Below are positions 25,405 to 34,761 of a stretch of 64,000 bases of DNA, piece after piece. Under the pieces are notes generated by a model, which had not been told where the DNA came from, ran no database searches, and was given only the letters and a program-made list of their open reading frames with translations. The stretch lies in contig JAKVBF010000012.1 of assembly GCA_022447555.1 (NCBI GenBank), positions 203,078-267,077 of the forward strand, read 5' to 3'. The position numbers and the translations under genes were made by a program. This DNA is from Mariniblastus sp. (GTDB taxonomy: Bacteria; Planctomycetota; Planctomycetia; Pirellulales; Pirellulaceae). Every line of letters begins with the position of its first letter. Within the stretch, counting starts at the first letter, position 1.

Positions 25405-27081
25405 ATGAAAAAGGAAATGTTAATCAATGCATCGCAGCCGGAAGAATGCCGGATTGCGATTGTTGAGGACGGAAGGCTTGAAGAGCTTTACGTCGAACGT
25501 GCCAGCCAAGATAATTACGTTGGCAATATTTATAAAGGAAAAATCGTCAATCTCGAACCGAGTATTCAAGCGGTCTTTGTGGATTTTGGTGTCGGGCGAA
25601 ACGGATTTTTACACATTAGTGATGTCGAGCCACGCTATTTTCGCCAGGGCGGTTACGATCCCGAAGAGATGGCCCGAGAGGAGCAGCGACAAAATCGGAT
25701 TGCCGAAAAACAGGGTCGCCGTAGACCTTCCAATCGAGGCCACTCGCGCCCCCGGATCAAACCACCGATCCAAGAGATTTTTCAACGTGGTGACGAGGTT
25801 TTGGTTCAGGTCATCAAGGAAGGGATTGGCAACAAAGGACCAACTCTGTCCACCTATATCAGCATTCCTGGGCGGTACTTAGTATTGATGCCCTCGCTGG
25901 GAAGAGTGGGTGTTTCCAGAAAGATCGAAGATGAGCAAGAGCGACGGCGACTGAAAGACATACTTTACGATATCAACCCGCCGAAGGGTTTGGGTTTTAT
26001 TGTTAGAACGGCGGGCGCCGGCCGCAATCTCAAAGAGCTCTCTCGAGATCTGGCCTATCTCTTGCGATTGTGGAAAGCAATTGTACGCCGAGTCAAGGAG
26101 GAGCCAGCGCCGGTCGATATCTACGAAGAGAGCGACATGATCATTCGCACGATTCGAGACATTGTCACATCAGATATTGATAAGATCGTGGTGGATCGAC
26201 AGTCGGCATTTGATCGGGCGAGCGAGTTTTTGCGGCTTGTGATGCCCCGTCATACAAGCAAGTTGGAATTACATAAAGGTCGCGATCCACTATTCCATAA
26301 GTTCAAGTTGGAAGATGAAATCGCGAACATCCACTCTCGTGAGGTTGCGTTACCTGATGGTGGCTCGATCGTGATTGACCAGACCGAAGCCTTGGTTGCA
26401 ATCGATGTGAATAGTGGGAATTTCCGCTTGGATGACTCGGCGGAAGAAACGGCTTATCGTCTGAACGTGGCGGCCGCCAAAGAGATTGCACGTCAACTAC
26501 GATTGCGAGATCTGGGAGGCGTGATCGTCAATGATTTTATCGATATGCGTCGAGAGCGGCATCGACGAGGGTTGGAGCGGGCTCTCCGGGATGCGATGAA
26601 ACGAGATCGGGCGCGGACGAAGATTCTCAGAACCAGCCCTTTTGGCTTGGTGGAAATGACGCGACAGCGAATTCGTCCAGGTCTTAAACGCAGTTTCTAC
26701 AAGGACTGCCCCTGTTGTTCTAATGGTTCGGTAAAGACCGAGGAAAGCATGGCCCTGGAAGTAGTGCGAATGCTACTTTTGGCAACTCAGCAGTCGAAGT
26801 GTCGGGTGGTGACCGTTCGTGTGAATGATCTGGTTTCCCACTTCTTGAACAATCAGAAGCGAAAAGAAGTTGCTGAACTAGAAGAAAAAGGGGACATGGA
26901 GATACACATTCGTGGCAGTGAGAATGTATACCCAGAACATCTGGAAGTCGACTGTCGAGATGAAGATGGTAACCAAATTCGTTTGCCGAGGCAGGGTGTG
27001 CCGGGTCCCGCTCGAGCGACTGGTTCCACGCCGGCAGCCAGAGCTGGTGGTCGCAACCGAAAGCCTCAATCGAGGAACTGA
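25405..27081 (+). CDS. rng: Ribonuclease E/G
   Basis: Endoribonuclease of the RNase E/G family, central to mRNA decay and rRNA processing. The N-terminal part (MLINASQPEECRIAIVEDGR, then NIYKGKIVNLEPSIQAVFVD) is the RNase-H-like/S1 entry. The S1 domain is interrupted by an Arg/Gln-rich insertion of about 70 residues (EEQRQNRIAEKQGRRRPSN region). The two Mg-binding aspartates lie in VAIDVNSGNF and IVNDFIDM. The zinc-link cysteines appear as CPCC near residue 433. At 558 residues it ends shortly after the catalytic core with a basic tail, so it lacks the long degradosome scaffold of E. coli RNase E and resembles RNase G in size. ATG 25405 is preferred over the TTG at 25378 because family homology starts there. 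Confidence 0.93.
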   Translation: MKKEMLINASQPEECRIAIVEDGRLEELYVERASQDNYVGNIYKGKIVNLEPSIQAVFVDFGVGRNGFLHISDVEPRYFRQGGYDPEEMAREEQRQNRIAEKQGRRRPSNRGHSRPRIKPPIQEIFQRGDEVLVQVIKEGIGNKGPTLSTYISIPGRYLVLMPSLGRVGVSRKIEDEQERRRLKDILYDINPPKGLGFIVRTAGAGRNLKELSRDLAYLLRLWKAIVRRVKEEPAPVDIYEESDMIIRTIRDIVTSDIDKIVVDRQSAFDRASEFLRLVMPRHTSKLELHKGRDPLFHKFKLEDEIANIHSREVALPDGGSIVIDQTEALVAIDVNSGNFRLDDSAEETAYRLNVAAAKEIARQLRLRDLGGVIVNDFIDMRRERHRRGLERALRDAMKRDRARTKILRTSPFGLVEMTRQRIRPGLKRSFYKDCPCCSNGSVKTEESMALEVVRMLLLATQQSKCRVVTVRVNDLVSHFLNNQKRKEVAELEEKGDMEIHIRGSENVYPEHLEVDCRDEDGNQIRLPRQGVPGPARATGSTPAARAGGRNRKPQSRN

Positions 27082-27134
27082 GATGGTCGTCAATGATGAT
27101 CAAGCCGTTGGTTTGGTCGGTACCGGTACCCCAT

Positions 27135-27171
27135 AAAAAAATGCCGCGACAGACTAGTCGCGGCATTTTTT
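27135..27171. terminator. Bidirectional terminator between RNase E/G and the RTX gene
   Basis: Ten-bp GC-rich core ATGCCGCGAC / GTCGCGGCAT with loop AGACTA, flanked by six A on the left and six T on the right, so it can terminate both convergent genes. Confidence 0.93.
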
Positions 27172-27198
27172 ATTCGTCGTTTGGTTTCGGGCGATTGA

Positions 27199-29610
27199 CT
27201 AAAAGATCTCAAGAGCTTCAAACAATTGGTCAACAACCTCAATCTTATTCATCACGTGCTCCTGTTCAGCGGCTGAGTTAGCACTAAAGTAAAGTTCCCA
27301 TGCGCCACCCCAATCTTCGGAAGGATTCCAGTTCCCTAAACCATCCGCGAAATCGGTCGTCTTTCGATACCACCAATTATTGTCACCCGAAACGCTAAAG
27401 AATTGGACATTATCCGGTCGCTCTTGCTGCCATGAGGACAGCTCTGTGAAGTGATTCCAAGTGGCTGCCATTGAGGACAGGACACCCGAGATCTCCTCAC
27501 TGCCCGCCCAGTTGTGGCCAAACTCTCTTGGGATCTCGCTGATATGGAGATCATTGAGGCTGGTGTCGAATTCATTCCAGTCGGCAAACGTAATCTGTCG
27601 TTCGTATCGAACAACTGATTCATACTGCCCTGTCGCTGGGTTGTATTCCTGATCCGTAAAGACTTGCAACACATTGGTGCCGAGTCGTTGCGATACAGGC
27701 AGAGTTGTCTGTTTGATCATGACAATGGGATCAACCGCAATGGAGTCTTTCAAAAGTCGAGTGTTTTCTGTTCGTAAGTGCATCTGTTCCAAACCTCGAT
27801 CGACGACTTCCATTTCACCATCGGTCCAACTTGAAGTGCCATCTCGAAACATTACCTTGGCGTCATGCACTTCGACGTTAAGTGTTTCGTCTTGTGTGAA
27901 CACGAGCAAGCGATCTTTACCGGGCCCACCATTTAAAGTGTCCACTTCACCCGCGCCACCGACCAAGCTGTCGTTGCCGAGTTCACCGAATAGTGAATCA
28001 GCTCCGGCTTCACCATAAAGCCGGTCATAGTCGTTTCCGCCGTGGATTTCATCATCACCATTTCCACCACGCAGAACATCGCGTTGGTTTCCACCGTAAA
28101 TCAGGTCGTTGCCGTCATCACCGCCGACACGGTCGATACCGTCTTGGCCGTAGATGTGGTCGTTTCCATCACCACCATGCAAAATGTCGTCATTGGATCC
28201 ACCGTAAATCAAGTCATTGCCGGCTTGGCCGTTGATAATATCGTTACCGACACCACCGAGTAGCGTGTCGTTGGCACTTCCGCCGAAGAGCGAGTCATTG
28301 CCCGTTCCACCAGCGAGTGAGTCTACGCCGTAACCACCGAACATTTGATCGTTACCTGCCTGGCCATAAAGTGAGTCCGAGCCCATCTCACCGTCCATGT
28401 AATCACCACCGTTTCCACCCACAAGCACATCCGCATCGTGGCCGCCAAGCAGCGTGTCGTTCCCGTCATTTCCGTAGAGCCGGTCCATCCCGTTGTTACC
28501 CAAGAGAAGGTCGTTTCCAGAATGTCCGGTCAAAATGTCATCACCCGAGTTTCCTTGGATGTTGTCATTGTTCTCGTTTCCGTTTAGCTCGTCGTCGCCA
28601 TTTCCACCGGTCATGACATCATTGCCAAACTGGCCAAATACTCTGTCGTTACCGTCGTCGCCATGCAGGTTGTCGTTTCCGGCACCCCCCCAGATCTCAT
28701 CTTCGCCCGAGTTACCCCGAGCGATATCGTCACCGTCTCCGGCGATGATCATATCTGCGTCGGTTCCACCATAAATGGTGTCATTACCACCGGAACCAAA
28801 TAGGTCGTCATTACCACCTTGACCATAAAGGGTGTCGTCTTGGTTCCCTCCAACGACCTTGTCGACGTCATCGCCGCCTCGCAGGATATCGTTACCGTTA
28901 TTCCCCGACAAGTTGTCGGTTCCTTCATTCCCTTGAATATTGTCGTCGTCGTTTTGGCCATAAATTTCATCATTGCCTAAACCGCCGACCATAGTGTCGT
29001 TGCCGTCGAAGCCAAACATTAGGTCATTGCCTTCGGCTCCGTTCATGTAATCATCACCGGTATCGCCGTACATGCTGTCGCTGCCAGCGTTACCAAACAG
29101 GTTGTCCGAGTCACTTCCCCCATACAAGAAGTCGCTGCCTTCTCCACCATGAAGGGTGTCAGTACCTGCGTTGCCTCGCAATCCGTCGTTGCCGCCGTTA
29201 CCGAACATCAGGTCAGCTCCATTCCCGCCTTGGAATTGATCGCTGCCACTGCCCCCGTAAAGGTAGTCCGAGCCATTGTGGCCAAACGCCGTCGAACCGA
29301 TGTCTGTTGTGTTCTTAAACCAGTCGTCGCCACCATAACCGTAGAATTCGATTTGTGTCACATCGGACTTCGGGAAGTCAAGCTGTCCCACGCCGTTATA
29401 CGACACGGTGATATCGCCAGCGGAAGCAGAGTCAAATACGCGGACCGCGTCCCGTTCGGCCGAACCTTCGATGATGACAGAACCGGTGGCTGGGTTAAAG
29501 CTAATGCCGGTCAGTAGATTTTTAGGTTCTAGTGAATCGTAGGCTTGTTTTGAAAATTGCAGACGCGAACGTTTGGCTTGCCGTTTGGTTTTTTTGGCGG
29601 ACCGAAACAT
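27199..29610 (-). CDS. RTX calcium-binding repeat protein with LEPR-XLL-like N-terminus
   Basis: About 803 residues. The N-terminus is strongly basic (SAKKTKRQAKRSRLQFSK) and then reads YDSLEPKNLLTG, close to the planctomycete LEPR-XLL motif found at the start of giant secreted proteins. From about residue 105 to 580 there are dozens of RTX nonapeptides of type GG-x-G-x-D-x-L-x (LYGGSGSDQF, LFGNAGSDSM, LRGGNGDDEI), which form calcium beta-rolls. The final 220 residues are a different domain (FADWNEFDTSLND, NNWWYRKTTDFADGLGNW, ELYFSANSAAEQ) that I do not recognise; the C-terminal position suits a type I secretion signal, but no transporter is nearby. ATG 29610 has GGAG nine bases upstream, unlike ATG 29631. 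No toxin domain, so adhesion or surface-layer function is more likely than hemolysis. Confidence 0.88.
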   Translation of the reverse strand: MFRSAKKTKRQAKRSRLQFSKQAYDSLEPKNLLTGISFNPATGSVIIEGSAERDAVRVFDSASAGDITVSYNGVGQLDFPKSDVTQIEFYGYGGDDWFKNTTDIGSTAFGHNGSDYLYGGSGSDQFQGGNGADLMFGNGGNDGLRGNAGTDTLHGGEGSDFLYGGSDSDNLFGNAGSDSMYGDTGDDYMNGAEGNDLMFGFDGNDTMVGGLGNDEIYGQNDDDNIQGNEGTDNLSGNNGNDILRGGDDVDKVVGGNQDDTLYGQGGNDDLFGSGGNDTIYGGTDADMIIAGDGDDIARGNSGEDEIWGGAGNDNLHGDDGNDRVFGQFGNDVMTGGNGDDELNGNENNDNIQGNSGDDILTGHSGNDLLLGNNGMDRLYGNDGNDTLLGGHDADVLVGGNGGDYMDGEMGSDSLYGQAGNDQMFGGYGVDSLAGGTGNDSLFGGSANDTLLGGVGNDIINGQAGNDLIYGGSNDDILHGGDGNDHIYGQDGIDRVGGDDGNDLIYGGNQRDVLRGGNGDDEIHGGNDYDRLYGEAGADSLFGELGNDSLVGGAGEVDTLNGGPGKDRLLVFTQDETLNVEVHDAKVMFRDGTSSWTDGEMEVVDRGLEQMHLRTENTRLLKDSIAVDPIVMIKQTTLPVSQRLGTNVLQVFTDQEYNPATGQYESVVRYERQITFADWNEFDTSLNDLHISEIPREFGHNWAGSEEISGVLSSMAATWNHFTELSSWQQERPDNVQFFSVSGDNNWWYRKTTDFADGLGNWNPSEDWGGAWELYFSANSAAEQEHVMNKIEVVDQLFEALEIF

Positions 29611-30054
29611 GGGGTGGATCTCCGATTGCATTGGTTTTATATAAGGGGGAGCTTGCCTGTTTCAAATGAAAAGGCGAATAAGACAGCACGCTACCTCTGT
29701 TCTAGGCTAAACAGAGACCCCTTTTCTTGCAAACATCACACCACAGGAAACCCTAAATTTCCCTCTTTTAACCGATCTCTTGAGGGGAGGAAGGCGCCTG
29801 TCATAAGGAATATAACCCCGTAAAAGTACCGGGATCGGACACCGCAGTACTTTGGAACAGGCTAATCCTGAAAATCATCACAATCGGCAGTCCGCCCGAA
29901 ACCGATTAATCTCGCGGCACCGCTCCTTCTAAAAGCTTGAATCCTTCGGTGCTTTCGGCTTAATGAAGATACACCAATGGGTCAATATCGACTGTCACCA
30001 TCTATATCGGGCGGCTAGAATCCAATCATCTGTTTCGTCCAACTCGGGTGCCCA
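29611..30054. other. Gap between the RTX and MazG-like genes
   Basis: Divergent promoter region for both neighbours. A hairpin CTCTGTT...AACAGAG occupies 29695-29716. No gene and no confident promoter boxes seen. Confidence 0.4.
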
Positions 30055-30417
30055 ATGCAAGATTCAACGACCTCCATCGCCGACATAAAAACCATCATGC
30101 AAGAATTTGTTGACCAACGTGATTGGCACCAATTTCATTCTCCCAAAAACCTAAGCATGGCGTTGTCGGTGGAAGCTGCTGAATTGATGGAGCATTTCCA
30201 GTGGATTTCCATGGAGGATTCTCGGCAAGTCGGTGGAGAAAAACTAGAAGCGATTGGCGAAGAGATCGCCGACGTATTCTGTTATACGATCGCCATGACT
30301 AACTCACTGGGACTGGATTTGGCTCAAATTGTGGAACGCAAAATGGAGCGAAATCGACAGAAATACCCTGCGGACGAATTTCGCGGCCGGTTTGGCCCCG
30401 AAGACACCGGCCACTGA
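30055..30417 (+). CDS. MazG-like nucleotide pyrophosphohydrolase
   Basis: 120-residue all-alpha NTP pyrophosphatase (MazG / RS21-C6-like), hydrolysing (d)NTPs to NMP and pyrophosphate as house-cleaning. The metal-binding signature is present: EAAELMEHF in the first half and EEIADVFCY in the second (E-x-x-E ... E-x-x-D). NLSMALSVEAAEL and the terminal RKMERNRQKYPADEFRGRFG are typical of the DCTPP-like branch that prefers dCTP analogues. Single gene, followed by the convergent symporter gene after 25 bases. Confidence 0.88.
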   Translation: MQDSTTSIADIKTIMQEFVDQRDWHQFHSPKNLSMALSVEAAELMEHFQWISMEDSRQVGGEKLEAIGEEIADVFCYTIAMTNSLGLDLAQIVERKMERNRQKYPADEFRGRFGPEDTGH

Positions 30418-30442
30418 ACTTCTAATTCAGACGGTGCCTCGG

Positions 30443-31750
30443 CTAAACTTCAGCCTCCCGCCGAAATGCCTCTTCGTCTAAATTGCCATCCCACTTGGCC
30501 ACCGCACAGGCAACGGCGACATCTCCCGAAATGTTGGTCAGTGTTCGCATCATGTCAAGCAAACGATCGAACGGAAAGATAAAGGCAATGACCAGTAACG
30601 CCTGCTCCGGCCCGACCCCGATCACTTCGAGAACGGTAGCGGCCAGCAGCAGACCTGCCGATGGAATCCCAGCAGCTCCGATCGAAACCAGCGTGGCCGT
30701 AAGGGCCACCATGATGTAGTGCATGGCGGTCAGCTCAATACCGCCTGCTTGAGCCGCAAACAAAGCCACGAGTCCTAAATAGATAGCTGTGCCGTCCATA
30801 TTTATGGTGGCACCCAGAGGTAGCACGGAGCCGGCCACTGACTTGTCGACTCCCAGATTGTTTTCAGCACACGAGATGGTGACCGGAAGGGTGGCACTCG
30901 AGGAAGCGGTTGAGAAGGCGACTCCCTGCGCGTCCGCGATACCTCGCAGGTACTGTTTAAGAGGGAGCTTAAGTAAGCAGACCACGATCAAGAAACCGTA
31001 AACCAAAACAATCTGAATGCCGCATGAAAGGTACAAGGCGATTGCCAGTTTGCCCATGTTCAAGACGACTTCGATTCCTTGAGTTGCCATCACCCAGGCC
31101 ATTAGTGCCAGGACACCATAGGGTGCGAGTTCCATGACCAAGATGGTGACTCGCATCACGACTTCCGCTGCGGATTCGAAAAATTTCTTAACGGGATCGG
31201 CTGGAGGGCCGGCCAAAAGAATCCCCACGCCGATCAGAATCGCAAAAAAGATGGTGGGTAGCACAGCGCCGCTGGCCAATGCCTCGACCGGGTTGGTGGG
31301 GATGATATCCAGTAGCCGTTCCACGAGACCGCCCGCCGCATCGGCCGTTTCAATTTTTCCTTTGACGCTGTCCACCGCTTCGGCGCTCGCTGATTCGTAA
31401 TTGACACCCACTCCCGGCTGGATGATGGTTCCCATCAGCAAGCCTAAGCTGACGGCAAAAAATGTCGTGACGAGATACATTCCAATCGTCCTTGCCCCGA
31501 GTGTGCCCAGTTTTTTCGGATCACCCATGGCAGTGACACCTGCCACAAGCGTCGTGGCAATCAGGGGAATGATCAGCATCTTGATCAAACGGACAAACGC
31601 GTCTCCGAAGGGTTTGATGACAGTATCAGCCAGGGATGCCGCTCTCTCTACGCCAAGGCTGTATCGCATGGCGAGTCCGATCCCGAGTCCGATAAAGAGA
31701 CCGATCAGGACTCGCTTCCAGAGCGTGATTGCTTGCCACTTACTGAACAT
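30443..31750 (-). CDS. Dicarboxylate/amino acid:cation symporter (DAACS family)
   Basis: Inner-membrane secondary transporter of 435 residues taking up C4-dicarboxylates or acidic amino acids with Na+ or H+. Family motifs: the serine-rich ASSSATLPVTI re-entrant loop and the downstream GATINMDGTAIY with NMDGT substrate/cation site, then AAGIPSAGLLL in the second hairpin. About eight hydrophobic segments. GltP/DctA-type elevator transporter; the exact substrate cannot be read from sequence. Confidence 0.93.
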   Translation of the reverse strand: MFSKWQAITLWKRVLIGLFIGLGIGLAMRYSLGVERAASLADTVIKPFGDAFVRLIKMLIIPLIATTLVAGVTAMGDPKKLGTLGARTIGMYLVTTFFAVSLGLLMGTIIQPGVGVNYESASAEAVDSVKGKIETADAAGGLVERLLDIIPTNPVEALASGAVLPTIFFAILIGVGILLAGPPADPVKKFFESAAEVVMRVTILVMELAPYGVLALMAWVMATQGIEVVLNMGKLAIALYLSCGIQIVLVYGFLIVVCLLKLPLKQYLRGIADAQGVAFSTASSSATLPVTISCAENNLGVDKSVAGSVLPLGATINMDGTAIYLGLVALFAAQAGGIELTAMHYIMVALTATLVSIGAAGIPSAGLLLAATVLEVIGVGPEQALLVIAFIFPFDRLLDMMRTLTNISGDVAVACAVAKWDGNLDEEAFRREAEV

Positions 31751-31891
31751 ATTGCCCTTGCCTTTATTTAAGGAGACCGGAACGTGGAACGGTTACGATA
31801 GAGGCAAATAGTGCGGAATTCAATCATCCAACCGTTAATTTGTGTGGGAAGAGATCCAGTGCCGGGCGTTTTGAGTGTTACTCACCTGGTC

Positions 31892-33889
31892 TCAATCCAG
31901 TGGGAACAGAAAGTAAACCACCGCCTTGCTGCAGGTTTCCGTGACCGCTTCTTCCCCTTCCCCCTCTTCGTTGATAATGCCAACTTGACCGGGCAGGAGA
32001 TCGCCGAGCAGCAGACAGTTGGCTTCGGGGCGAAGCGGCGGCCATTGAGGGTTGGTGTTGGCTATAATCAATTGATTCGTTCCTAGAACCTTAAAAGTGA
32101 TTGTTTCTTCCCGTTGTTTACCGCTAATTGGCGCCGGCGGGCTAATCATGGCGCTCAGGTGGACAGTGGCGAAGGAAATGAATTTAACCGATTCAATTTT
32201 CATTTCGTTGGCATACATTTGATTCAGAGTGGATTTCGTTTCAAGCGACAGACCTTTGGTCGGATGGAATCCTGACTGGAATTGTTCTAGCCAGTGTTGA
32301 ACCTGTTTGCGCAAAATCGGGGTTTCTTGTTCATCGTCCGGTTCGGCCAAGATGACACGCTGGGCGGTAATCAGGTGATCGGCAAACAGCTGTAGTGAGT
32401 CAGCTTGCTGAGTATCGTTTGGCCACCACTTAAACAGCTCACACTGTTTGCCGGTAACATTGAGATTCAAACTGAGGATTCGCCTCGGACTCGCTTTGGG
32501 GAGAACGGCTAAACCGCCTGATGGTTTGTCGACCGTTCCCGTTGGAGTGGCCGGTCCATCGCCTAAGTCGTTGCCCGCCAAGCCATTTGCTCGATCCGCC
32601 GCCGGGAGAGGGAGAGTGGTTGTCTGGCCGGAGACCTTGGTCTTCAATTGTTTGATATATATGGCGGGGACACCTAGGCAAATGGTATTCTGACCTGAAG
32701 ACGAGAATGATTGAATGGTCATTCCGGCTAGGTCTCCCTGTTCGTTAATCAAGGGAGCACCCTCCTTCAGGGGAGACTGACCGTTGTGCAGGATCCACTG
32801 CACGTCTTCGTCGTCATAGCCGAGTCCGTCCAAGTGTTGCTGCTGTTGGAAGTCAAGATCGGCGGTCGACTGACGTTTGTTGACCCGTATTTCTGACGTT
32901 GGCCAAGGATAATCGTAGACGGGCGGCGTGCACTGAATCAGGGCTTGACTACCAACAATCCGATCCTCTTTTGCCAAGGTGAGGTCGCGCAAACTTTCAA
33001 CAAATCTTCGGTTCACTTGCAGGATGACTAGGTCATGCTGCGGGTCGCTGGCCAATACACCGCGCACATTGTCGGTCAATCGCCGCGTTTTATCTTGGAC
33101 TGATTTAGGGGATTGAGAAACGGAGACCTCTTTGGCTCCCTGCAAGGCGCGATAGCTGGCCAGCACCCAGCCCCGCGAATCGATCAGGGTGCCTGTCGAT
33201 CGTGTGGTACCAAATGGGGTTTCTGCCGACAACTCAAGCAGGTGGGGTTTCACAATAAGCCAGGCGTCCCCCAGCTGTTTCTTGGAATACATTCGGCGTT
33301 TCGGTTCGGAGTATTTTTCGGTATTCCGCTGAGCCGAATTCGTTGGAGGTAAATCGCTGACTATTTCCGTAGCTCGATCTAATAGGCCCTTGGAGGGGAC
33401 GATTGTCGGTGACTGAGCCGGTGAGGTTGTCTCGGTCGTCGAGGGCGTTTGCAGGTTTGGTGTCGTCTCGATGGTTGATTCCGAAAGCGGGGGAGTGTTA
33501 TTTACGAGTGGATCGCTTGTCGGTTTCGTCCCGACATAGACGATGAGACACAATAGAACGACGGCTAAAACAGTTAAGCCAGCGAAAAGCATGACGTGTT
33601 TTTTGCCGGATTTTTTTCTGCGTTGATTTGCCTGTTGTGATTGAGAATGAGCGGTGTTGGATTGGACCCAAGGGAGCGCGGGCGGCCGTGATGGACCCGC
33701 CATGTCGACCGTGGATAGGCGTTTCGGCTTTCCTAGGATGTCGCTCGTGGCTTTCGCAGTCGGGGAGATGACCAATTGCGGACTGAATTGAAATTCGCGG
33801 TTGCACGCGTCACAAAGGATCGGCGTGGTACTGTCGATCTTCTTTTGGCAATCAAATTGATGTTCGCAAATGGGACACTCAATGCGCAT
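31892..33889 (-). CDS. Membrane-anchored trypsin-fold protein lacking catalytic His and Ser
   Basis: 665 residues. Order: zinc ribbon (CPICEHQFDC...CDAC, residues 5-29), one transmembrane helix (about 99-120), a Thr/Ser/Pro-rich linker to about 190, then a DegP-like chymotrypsin fold (about 205-410), and a C-terminal region of unknown type. In the protease fold, TGTLIDSRGWVLASYRALQGA aligns with the His motif (I-L-T-N-N-H-V): the His is Arg247. DPQHDLVIL keeps Asp286. The nucleophile motif GNSGGPL reads LKEGAPL, giving Glu376 in place of Ser. It is therefore predicted to be proteolytically dead, perhaps a periplasmic or surface sensor or scaffold with a cytoplasmic zinc ribbon. Alone on its strand. 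Confidence 0.8.
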   Translation of the reverse strand: MRIECPICEHQFDCQKKIDSTTPILCDACNREFQFSPQLVISPTAKATSDILGKPKRLSTVDMAGPSRPPALPWVQSNTAHSQSQQANQRRKKSGKKHVMLFAGLTVLAVVLLCLIVYVGTKPTSDPLVNNTPPLSESTIETTPNLQTPSTTETTSPAQSPTIVPSKGLLDRATEIVSDLPPTNSAQRNTEKYSEPKRRMYSKKQLGDAWLIVKPHLLELSAETPFGTTRSTGTLIDSRGWVLASYRALQGAKEVSVSQSPKSVQDKTRRLTDNVRGVLASDPQHDLVILQVNRRFVESLRDLTLAKEDRIVGSQALIQCTPPVYDYPWPTSEIRVNKRQSTADLDFQQQQHLDGLGYDDEDVQWILHNGQSPLKEGAPLINEQGDLAGMTIQSFSSSGQNTICLGVPAIYIKQLKTKVSGQTTTLPLPAADRANGLAGNDLGDGPATPTGTVDKPSGGLAVLPKASPRRILSLNLNVTGKQCELFKWWPNDTQQADSLQLFADHLITAQRVILAEPDDEQETPILRKQVQHWLEQFQSGFHPTKGLSLETKSTLNQMYANEMKIESVKFISFATVHLSAMISPPAPISGKQREETITFKVLGTNQLIIANTNPQWPPLRPEANCLLLGDLLPGQVGIINEEGEGEEAVTETCSKAVVYFLFPLD

Positions 33890-34031
33890 GTTTTACCTTG
33901 TGTGGTTGCATCAATCAGAATCGAAATAACGACCATCCATTAATAAGAATCGTACGAAGGAGCCGATGACTTCAGGAAACCTTTGGCGGTCGTTTTAAGC
34001 GATAGTTTACGTATTGTTGCCGTGATTTAGG

Positions 34032-34685
34032 TCAGGCTTTCAGAGTGACCTTTGGTTTTCGACGTTTTGGATAACAAGTTTGGCACAAATCGCATTGAGT
34101 CCCGTCGCAGCCTCGAGCCGTGCAGTATTGACGTCCGTAAAAGATAATCTGTAGGTGAAGTCGATTCCAAGCCTCGACTGGGAAAATTTTCTTCAAGTCG
34201 GCTTCGGTGACTTTGACATTTTTACCTGACGTCAGTCCCCATCGTTGTGCCAGTCGGTGGATGTGTGTGTCCACGGGAAATGCCGGGACGCCAAACGCCT
34301 GCGCCATAACCACACTTGCGGTCTTGTGCCCGACGCCCGGTAGTGCCTCGAGTGCCTCGAACGATTGAGGCACCTGAGAATCATGTTGTTTGACCAGTAT
34401 CTTAGAGAGCTTGGAAATCGCTTTGGATTTCTGAGGGGAGAGACCACAGGGCCGGATGATTTTAAGAATCTTTGCGACGGGAATCCGTGACATTTGATCG
34501 GGGTTGTCGGCCAGTGCAAATAGCTCGGGAGTCACTTGATTGACTCGTTCGTCCGTACATTGGGCACTCAGCAACACTGCAATCAGTAGGGTAAAGGCAT
34601 TGCTATGATCCAATGGGACAGGAGGATTAGGATACAGTTCCTCGAGTCGCCGCTGGATCAGATGAGCCCGTTCTGTCCGTTTCAT
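34032..34685 (-). CDS. nth: Endonuclease III (DNA glycosylase/AP lyase)
   Basis: Removes oxidised pyrimidines and nicks the abasic site. About 217 residues, close to E. coli Nth (211). The helix-hairpin-helix and catalytic Lys are in LPGVGHKTASVVM, and the catalytic Asp in FPVDTHIHRLAQRWGL. The C-terminal cluster region CTARGCDGTQCDLCQTC has five cysteines with spacing unlike the canonical C-x6-C-x2-C-x5-C, so the 4Fe-4S site is rearranged. A TTG-initiated longer frame (to 34793) overlaps the upstream gene; ATG 34685, preceded by GAGAGG, gives the normal family length and a 76-base gap. Confidence 0.9.
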   Translation of the reverse strand: MKRTERAHLIQRRLEELYPNPPVPLDHSNAFTLLIAVLLSAQCTDERVNQVTPELFALADNPDQMSRIPVAKILKIIRPCGLSPQKSKAISKLSKILVKQHDSQVPQSFEALEALPGVGHKTASVVMAQAFGVPAFPVDTHIHRLAQRWGLTSGKNVKVTEADLKKIFPVEAWNRLHLQIIFYGRQYCTARGCDGTQCDLCQTCYPKRRKPKVTLKA

Positions 34686-34761
34686 GAACCTCTCTACATT
34701 CTGCTCTCTGAAGCATTGTGTAAGCCCAGCGCCACTCGTCCCAACCAGGAACTCACCAAAA

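Noticed and set aside
24882-25466. 194-residue frame upstream of RNase E/G
   Set aside because: Runs into the RNase gene in another frame, is rich in rare-looking residues, and has no domain.
27960-29290. CRISPR-like regular repeat spacing
   Set aside because: The periodicity comes from 27-base units coding for RTX nonapeptides in the RTX gene; repeats are degenerate and there are no spacers.
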